Part shown: piece by piece, positions 57,340 to 64,000 of the stretch
How the letters are laid out: each line of letters opens with the position of its first letter
Position numbering within the stretch: the stretch's first letter is position 1
Assembly (NCBI RefSeq): GCF_023065955.2
Contig: NW_026623100.1
Coordinates: forward strand, 68,762,727 to 68,826,726
Length of the DNA: 64,000 nucleotides
Origin: Ursus arctos
Lineage: Eukaryota > Chordata > Mammalia > Carnivora > Ursidae
Direction: 5' to 3'
Notes under the pieces: generated by a model
Told to the model about the DNA's origin: nothing
The model's input: only the letters and a program-made list of their open reading frames with translations
The model's database searches: none
Made by a program: the position numbers and the translations under genes

Positions 57340-60180
57340 ACACACACACACTCCTTTAACCGTACTGGATTTTTTCGTTTTGTTTTGTTTTCTTTTTCCC
57401 CTCTTTCTTCTTTTCTATTCCTCAGTGAATCTGTACAGAATCTGTAATGTGAGTGTTCTTTGTTCATGATATTGTATACAAGGTTCCTCTGAAAATTAAT
57501 AAGGCTGTCTCCAACTCACAGCCCTATTTGCATACTTCTCCCCTACCAGTTAGCTTTTGATTTTCCTCTGTATCTCTTTATCTTCAGGCTATAGCTGAAT
57601 GGTTTCTCTGCCAAATTCCCAAACAGCCTTTCATATGGATCCCTTGTAGTACTTTTCTTCCATTCTGGACCATGTATTTGGTGTATTTGCTCCTATACGG
57701 TTCATCTGATTATTTTATAGTTATTTTCCTTTAAAAAGTAAAATATGTAAGTGCCAAATTAAATTGATAAGGCACTGCTAATGGGTTAATAAAAACAGAA
57801 TGCTAGAATCATAATTAGGATTAGAACCAAGAGCTTTCCAGTGAAGCTACAGTGCGACTAACCCTTTAAGAGTATACTATGAAGCCAGATCTAATTTAGT
57901 AGAGTGTACAATTGATAAATCTTGGTCCCTTTTTTCCTTGCTACTGGGATTGTCTCTGAGAAGAACTCAGTGAGAGGAATACTTATCTGCTCCTTCGAGG
58001 CCCAAGATAACTGAAGTCTTTGATACATGGACAAATGGACCTGCTGAGGACAGGTTTCCAACATTTTCTCTTATTGGAGTAACTTTTGTTTCCCAAGAAG
58101 GTTTTATTATACATCATTATCATTAGTTTAGTGTTTATAGGACCATTATTTAGTAACTCATGATTTTGAAGTTGAGATTAGCAGTCCTTTTTAACCTGCA
58201 AAAGGTATATCATTCCCCTTGGTGAGAGTATATTCAGCTCTTAAAAATTCATGGCCTTTGGCCTCTCCCAGGATTCTGAAAATTCTCCCCTCCCCATGAA
58301 ATCTCATCCTTTTTTTTTATCATCGCAAAGACATCCTAGGATAGGCGATATGCACATACTTGTCTTTCTAGTCAGAAGAAGAAGAACGCTCACATACTTT
58401 ACTCTCTTAGATTAAATTGGTTGCACCTTGGATGCCAACGCAAAGTCCATGGAGAGGCAGCCATTAAGAAAGCTATAATTAAAATTTTGAATTGTCTCAA
58501 AAGATAAATTGAAAAAAGAATGTAAAATATTTCCATTTTAAAGCTCCTCCTGGGCATTTCTTGTTGGTGAAGAGCGGCGAAGGGAACAAGGATGCTTTTG
58601 TAATAGGTTACTGCTCACGGGTCAGTAGGCACAGAAGTGCCGTGTGCAAGCAACGTAAAACAGAGGACAGCTGCCCTGCTTTGTACGAATTGCACACCTG
58701 TGTAAAGTTCCGCCTCTGCCAGGGTTTTGAGCAGCTGAACAGACTTGGTGACAGTTAAGAAAACTTTTATCTTCCTCTAGGTGGATTTTTACTTTTCTGT
58801 CTCAGAAAATGAAAGGTTTGCCTTTGGAAGTGGGATCTGTGTTTGACTCAATAGTTACCATTTGGAGGCTCAGGAAGAGTGAGCAATCACGTCTGCCCTT
58901 CACACTAATGGGGAGATATCACAGGGGCCAGGCGGGGACTGAGCACCAGGTTTATCCTCGCTTGTTCTCGAGCCATCCTCCCCTTTCCTACATGTGCTGT
59001 GGTGTTATTACAGTATGAATTACTTGTGCTTTGGAAAACATCCTGAAGCAAATCGGTATATAGATTTTCTCAGTGAGGGGAGAATTGGATGGATTTTAAA
59101 GTCAGATAAGCCCACTCAGATAAACAACTTGGGTTTTTCTAAAAGGAGGAGGGATTCACATTGTTAAGGTGAGAACAAGAGACACCCTCTCAGCAGGTAA
59201 TGGACTCCAGACAGGGGAGTAAGCTGAAACCGCAGTGTTTCTACAAGACAACTCATGTGAAAGGTACCGTTTTTGTGGTTTTTGCCCCCTCTGGACCAGA
59301 AGGTTAGTCATATGCAACACGCAGTTTTTACTTTGAAATATTCTTGAATACATTGCAAATTCCTTTTATTACCCAAACTCCTCAGTAAAACCCATATTGC
59401 CATAGAAAGCTGTCACTGTATTGTGGGGAATTAAACACTGGGCCCTTAAAGAGAGCATAGTGTGCCCCATCACCTTCCTGCCTGACTTTGAAGTCTGTGA
59501 GGAAGGAACAGCACATTGTAGAGGAAGAGTGTGGTAATGGAAGCTCTAGGTGGTACCAATATTAATAACCCCAAGGAAACTGGGCAGAGCACGAATTCAG
59601 AGGCACACAACAGAGATGAGGAATAGCCCAGGGATACAATTCAGGGGCTGAAGGAAAACAATTCCCTCTTTCTCAAACACCTCACAGGAAATTTACCCTT
59701 AAAACCAAGATTATATTTTCCTATACACCTAAAACTTGACAGCAATGTTTAGACCTTTATTAAATATCTTTTATAGGTATGATGAACTCTCATTACGGCC
59801 TTTGAGAAACACCAAGAAATGCAAGGTGATTTTTCTTCTTTAAAATGTCCCGAGACTATGGTGCTTTGGGGATCTGCTTTGATTTCCCCTATGGGCTTTG
59901 TCTGTTGTACCAGTCCTCAGACTCACTTCTTTCCAAACAGTAGGCCTGTCCCTACAGATTTATTCCTTTCTATCTAATCTCTCTATTCCAATCAGGTATG
60001 AACTGGAAGGCAAGTATAGTGAACTAGAATAGGAGAAAAAGATATTGTAAGTTGTGCCTGAATGAATTGTTTATGAGTAAAAAGCAGATCAGCTTTTTAC
60101 TGGGCAGGGACATCCCTGCAGGTGCTCCCGGGAGCCCACATAGCACTCCCTATGTAGTCGTCTCGCATCTCTCAACACAG
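56775..60180. other. unassigned, largely non-repetitive sequence
   Basis: About 3.4 kb without a recognisable exon or young repeat. It contains the (CA)n at 57306-57351. The 108-codon minus frame (57141-57467) and 100-codon plus frame (57167-57469) overlap in opposite directions across that tract and are not genes. The part 58555-58750 has a slightly higher CpG density ('gaagagcggcgaaggg', 'agtgccgtgtgcaagcaacg'). Confidence 0.5.
57306..57351. repeat. (CA)n microsatellite, interrupted once
   Basis: About 30 bp of CA, then 'cgcta', then a further 'cacacacacaca'. The interruption stabilises it relative to the pure tracts. Confidence 0.93.
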
Positions 60181-60189
60181 TGCTCTGTG

Positions 60190-60350
60190 TCCGTGTGTTT
60201 CCTTGACAGTCTCTATCCCTAGACTCTATGTTCCTTGAATTCTGGGATTGGGCCAATTGCAATGACTATTTAGCCCCATCCCCATAACTTATCAAAAAGC
60301 CTGGCACAGTGTAGGTTTTCAGTGATGTTTTTAGACCCAAAAATGAATGG
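60190..60350 (+). repeat. L2 3'-tail-like fragment
   Basis: The segment 'ctagactctatgttccttgaattctgggattgggcc' (60219-60254), then 'gcctggcacagtgtaggttttcagtgatg' (60299-60327), follows the L2 3' terminus. It is diverged. Confidence 0.5.
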
Positions 60351-60454
60351 AACATAATACGGCATTTAAAAAATTGTGTTCTTCAGCTCACTCCTATCTC
60401 CATCAGCCATGTCCATAAGCAGCACCCCCCCACACACACACACACAAATCTTAA

Positions 60455-60540
60455 ACTAGGGTTCTCAACCCTGCACTTCAGAATCACTGAGAGCGGTCTA
60501 TGTTCTCATGTCTGCCCCCTACCAAGAGCAGCAATTCAAT
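60455..60540. repeat. MER-type hAT-Charlie-like fragment
   Basis: The text 'agggttctcaaccctgcacttcagaatcactgagagc' (60459-60495) resembles the terminal part of MER5/MER20-type elements ('ggttctcaaccctggctgcacattagaatcacc'). It is truncated on the right; the SINE at 60560 was inserted just beyond. Confidence 0.5.
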
Positions 60541-60559
60541 CACCTGTGAATACTTTTTT

Positions 60560-60753
60560 TTTTTAAGATTTTATTTATTGATTTGACAGAGATAGAGACA
60601 GCCAGCGAGAGAGGGAACACAAGCAGGGGGAGTGGGAGAGGAAGAAGCAGGCTCCCAGCGGAGGAGTCTGATGCGGGGCTCTATCCCAGAACGCCGGGAT
60701 CACGCCCTGAGCCGAAGGCAGATGCTTAACCAACTGCACCACCCAGGCGCCCC
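60560..60753 (-). mobile_element. CAN SINE, young subfamily, with 19-bp target-site duplication
   Basis: The inverted element starts with T residues and 'aagattttatttattgattt', has 'gacagagatagagacagcc' and 'gaagaagcaggctcccagcgg', and ends 'caccacccaggcgcccc' at 60753. The 19-bp duplication 'cacctgtgaatactttttt' is perfect at 60541-60559 and 60754-60772. Together with the 20.3- and 28.6-kb copies it defines a young, homogeneous subfamily. Confidence 0.97.
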
Positions 60754-60779
60754 CACCTGTGAATACTTTTTTGTATGCA

Positions 60780-61327
60780 TTTGTTAAATGTTTCAATGCT
60801 ACAAAATAATTAAAATGTGTAGCCATAATTGAGAATTGCCAAGTTAGTCTATTTGGTTTTACTGGTTTCCATGCTTATCACCATGTATTTTGTAGGTATC
60901 ATATTCATCATTTTGTTTTAGTTTATTTGAATATTTTTTTTATTATTTTTTTGAGAAGTGAATGTAAATGGTATACTTTGAATTTTTTTTTCATGTCTTT
61001 TCTGTTGCCAGTAAGTACAAATGAAAATTTGGTGAAATTTATAATTATTGGCTACAAACATTTTTTCTTCTTCAGCAATTTATAGAAGCCCCATTAACTT
61101 CTATCATTTACTGGCATCAAGGGAAATGGGATATATCAGAGCAGTTGCTACATTTCCATGAGTAATTCCTTTAGCTTTGTAAATAAAATATCCCCTTGAA
61201 TGTCTTTGCAAATAGGAATTAGATAATTTCTAAACTTTTTTGATAGAATAACTGCTTCTGTTTCAACTCTGCAGAGTTTGCAGAAGGTGGCATTTGAATT
61301 CTTTCTTCATATTGGTTTCCTTCTTTG
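60780..61327. other. unassigned AT-rich sequence
   Basis: T-rich sequence ('gaatattttttttattattttttt', 60929-60952) with no recognised gene. It may include an old LINE piece. Confidence 0.45.
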
Positions 61328-61340
61328 AAACTTTTGAATG

Positions 61341-61509
61341 GGGGCACCTGGGTGGCTCAGTCGTTAAGCGTCTGCCTTCGGCTCAGGTCATGATCCCAGG
61401 GTCCTGGGATTGAGCCCTGCATTGGGCTCCCTGCTTTTCCTTCTCCCTCTGCTTGTGCTCTCTCTCTCTCTCTAATAAATAAATAAAATCTTAAAACAAA
61501 ACAAAACAA
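61341..61509 (+). mobile_element. CAN SINE, plus strand, with target-site duplication
   Basis: Head 'ggggcacctgggtggctcag', then 'cgttaagcgtctgccttcgg', 'ctcaggtcatgatcccaggg', a short CT-rich middle ending '(tc)n', and tail 'aataaataaataaaatctta' followed by (AAAAC)n. The intact CpGs and A-box text 'tggctcagtcg' show a fairly recent copy. The flanks 'aaacttttgaatg' (61328-61340) and 'aaactgttgaatg' (61510-61522) differ at one site. Confidence 0.97.
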
Positions 61510-61514
61510 AAACT

Positions 61515-63075
61515 GTTGAATGTTTTCATGTGTCTGGTAGTTTTTCTCAGTTGGGACTATTTGTCCAAAATTGGGATTAAGCATGGTTTCTGAGGGTCTC
61601 CGTCAGAAGTTTTGTGAGTTCCTACCCAATCTCTTAGGCCCCAGCGAAGGAACAAATGCTTAAACCAACTAAGCCATTTTTTTTAAATAAATATGAGTTC
61701 CAGGTGCTCACTGAGTTGAAGAAATAAGCTCCAGCTGGAGGCTGCCTGACCAGCGAATCACTGCTGGGCCAAAGATTGTCTCCCCGTGTCCCGGCGAGAC
61801 TAGGGCACTATTTCAGAAGCTGCCTATGGTCTGCACCTGTGGCCTCAGGAGAAGCTGGGATTCACAGGCGCCCACTGCTCTTTTGTTTGGAAAACACCGT
61901 CGCGGACATTTTGCCAGGCAGCAGGGTTTCTCTTGGTGGAAGAAACTACGACAAAAGGAGGTGAGTTGGCTTGCGCGGCGGATTAAAAGGAGCTAGAGTT
62001 ATGTTCTGGAGACCGGAAAAAGGAGGCAAGGGAAGAAAGAATGGGCTCGGGAAGAAAACAGGGCCCTCGGTCTGCCGGGATAGCTAGGAAATTCCATACT
62101 TAGCCTGACAGTTAATGTTAAGTTGTTCGCTCTTGTTCGCTGTGCTTTAGAACTCCTTAGTCATACCCACATCTTTAGAAAAATACCTGACCAAAAATGG
62201 GCTTGTGCCGCTGGTGCTTTAAGGAACGTAGATGGAAGGACTGTGTCGGGTTGGAGTTCCCTTCGGAGGGATTGTGGAGTAAGAGTTGGAGAAACGAGTT
62301 TGTCCCGTTCCTAGGTATCTTCTGAAATGTTGGGCCAGATCCTGGACTTTCTGTGGTGCAGTAAAAGTAGACTGCAGTCATTGTGATTTCCACAAGATAG
62401 CACATTCTGGAGGAATTAGAGGCAAAAGATTATGCTTGCTTTTGGAAGTGGAAATGAGTCAGCTCTTGAACTTTTCAGAATACTCCAAACGACCACCATT
62501 ATGCTCTTTGCCTGGGATGTTGGTAGGGCCAAGGGTAAGTTAGGACTAAGTCTTCAGTCCCTAAATCCTAGGACTCACGACTCAAGGCTGTAATTTAACT
62601 GATAATTCCCCAATTCCTGCTTCCTTCAGCCCCAGCTGCCTGATTGAGGTGGTGTACGCATGATTCCTCTGGGGGCTCTTTCCTCTCTCCCCAGATAGAG
62701 TTTTTATTCCGATATTTAAGTTTTACAGAGTTTTTCATAAACTTCCATCTGCTATAATTTGTTATATGTCTTATAGGAATGATCTTTTCTATGGATGGGA
62801 CTCCTACATTTCAGTAATTTTATTTTATGCTTTGTATTCCTGTGGATCTAAGAGGGCAGCTGGATAATCCACTCTTTCTCTTGTATAATCAGTTTACTTC
62901 ATGTTTTTGTGGGGGAAAGGTCAAAATTCCCTATTTAAACAAACGATTTTTTCTTAAATATAAGCAGGGAGTAGTGCAACTGTTGTGGTATTTAATTAGA
63001 TTATCCCTAGTGCCTTGGGATAGAAATGAGAAAATATAAGGTACTGATGAATTTATTCTGGGGAGAGATTGGTGA
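61515..63075. other. unassigned sequence with a CpG-enriched part
   Basis: Apart from the CpG-enriched block at 61770-62310, nothing is recognised. Small frames (62-85 codons) on both strands have no domain I know. Confidence 0.5.
61770..62310. promoter_or_regulatory. CpG-enriched unique block; candidate promoter or first exon
   Basis: From about 61781 to 62081 there are some 15 CpGs ('gtcccggcgagac', 'caccgtcgcggac', 'ttgcgcggcgg'), with about nine more to 62310, in a window where CpG is otherwise rare. A consensus splice donor 'aggaggtgagttgg' lies at 61956-61969 (cut after 61960). A plus frame of 62 codons begins at 61776 and ends at 61964, reading across the donor. No TATA box is evident. 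It could be a short CpG island of a non-coding RNA, an alternative first exon or a chance cluster; homology is not recognised. Confidence 0.35.
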
Positions 63076-63079
63076 ATGT

Positions 63080-63554
63080 ATTTGTTTCCTATTACTGCTG
63101 TATTACTACAAATCTAGCATATTACTGTTCTGGAGGTCAGAAATCTAAAATTGATCAGCAGGGCTGTGTTCCTTCTGCAGGTTCTCAGGGAGAATCCATT
63201 GCCTTGCCTTGTCCAGCTTTTAGAAGTTCCCTCCATTTCTTGGCTTGTAGCCCCTCCCTCCATCCTCAAATACCGTATCCTAGCATTTAGAAATCTCTAT
63301 CTCTATTTTTCTCTTTCATTGGCCTCTACTTTTTTCATGACCTCTCCTTCTCTGTGACCTCCCTGTCCCACTCTCATAAATCACTTAGTGAGTACATTGT
63401 GCCCACCTGTATAATACAGGCTAATCTTCTCAGCTCAACATCCTTAACTTAATCATATTTGCAAAGTCCTTTTTGCCCTGTTGGGTAACATACTCACAGA
63501 TTCTAGGGATGGGTTGTGAACATCTTTGGAGTGCGTTTATTCTGTCTACTACAG
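63080..63554 (-). mobile_element. MLT1-type MaLR LTR, minus strand
   Basis: The complement of MLT1 in order: 'gtttcctattactgctgtattactacaaa' (63084-63112), 'actgttctggaggtcagaaatctaaaattg' (63125-63154), 'cagcagggctgtgttccttctgc', 'gaagttccctccatttcttggcttgtagccc' (63222-63252), 'cacttagtgagtacattgtgcccacctg', 'aacttaatcatatttgcaaagtcc' and 'agtgcgtttattctgtctactacag' (63531-63553). It is nearly full length as a solitary LTR. Two short plus frames (73 and 68 codons) inside it are not genes. Confidence 0.85.
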
Positions 63555-63559
63555 TGAAT

Positions 63560-64000
63560 GAATCCCTCATGACCTGCATGCATATATTAGGACAACTGTT
63601 GAGATTTGCAGTGCATGGAGAATCCCACCTCAGTGTTGAATTATTGGGCCTAAAAAATGCTCCCCAGAACAAACACCACTCTCAGGGAACCATCTGACAG
63701 CATGGAATAAGTAGACCTACAGTTACCCCAAATGATAACCTCAGAAGATAAGGAATCATTTCATCAAAAACATTGTGCTTGCTCTTACCTCCAGCCTCCA
63801 AAGAGCCAATGTTGTCTACATAGAACACTTTTTACCATATCCCCATTTTTCTACTCATCCTTCAGATCTTAAAGTTAATTAATGTTGAAGCATTGTCAGA
63901 TGGAGTTTTGCAGGCCTGATGATTTTGGACAACACTTTGTATGTTAGTACCTCATCGTCTCTGGAGTTGCTTGCTGAGTAATTTTAGATGACTAATAACC
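63560..64000. other. unassigned sequence to the window end
   Basis: No gene or repeat is recognised. The two opposite frames at 63430-63697 (80 and 74 codons) overlap the LTR end and have no known domain. Confidence 0.45.

Noticed and set aside
57141..57469. Two opposed frames of 108 and 100 codons
   Set aside because: Both cross the (CA)n microsatellite, and repeats of Thr-His or Cys-Val arise from it. There is no domain on either strand.

Overview
The window is nuclear DNA of a carnivoran mammal. It is AT-rich, poor in CpG, and has no long open reading frame, no operon structure and no bacterial signals. At least twelve copies of the carnivore-specific tRNA-derived SINE (CAN SINE, SINEC) are scattered through it in both orientations. 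Three of them (20283-20485, 28558-28766, 60560-60753) belong to one young, nearly identical subfamily. I associate that variant with arctoid carnivores, most likely a bear or giant panda, with a pinniped possible. The species guess is inference from recall; the order Carnivora is well supported.

I found no protein-coding exon I can defend. The longest open frames (about 133, 121, 117 and 113 codons) match no protein I recognise, and several lie inside repeats. The window reads as intergenic or deep intronic DNA.

Layout. 1-12 kb: old L2, L1 and MIR relics, two AT-rich non-repetitive blocks with homeodomain-type TAATTA motifs, and a (TG)n tract. 12-20.1 kb: L2 and MLT1 (MaLR LTR) pieces, a CAN SINE, a decayed plus-strand L1 (about 14.56-18.35 kb) with an MLT1 inside it, an LTR-like block, and a minus-strand L1 fragment. 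20.2-31 kb: two young SINEs, minus-strand L2 and L1 pieces, a MER5A-type DNA transposon, and a long plus-strand L2 (29.77-30.97 kb). 31-38 kb: mostly unassigned, with a MIR and an older SINE next to a (TG)n tract. 38-43.3 kb: an ancient repeat, an old L1 3' end, a young 5'-truncated L1 with target-site duplication, and two older SINEs. 43.3-51 kb: a CpG-containing unique block at 44.03-44.36 kb, a hAT-type element with its 8-bp target duplication, SINEs and an AT-rich tract. 51-57 kb: L1 relics, including a 3.4-kb plus-strand L1 with an internal deletion and a young L1 3' end nested in it. 57-64 kb: mainly unassigned sequence, two young SINEs, a CpG-enriched block at 61.77-62.31 kb with a consensus splice donor, and an MLT1 LTR at the end.

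I see no undescribed biological system. The points most worth a second look are the CpG-enriched block near 61.8-62.3 kb (possible first exon or promoter), the conserved-element-like blocks near 44.0-44.4 and 6.8-7.1 kb, and the retroposon insertions with intact target duplications, which can serve as lineage markers. Repeat family names come from memory of consensus sequences, not from a database search.
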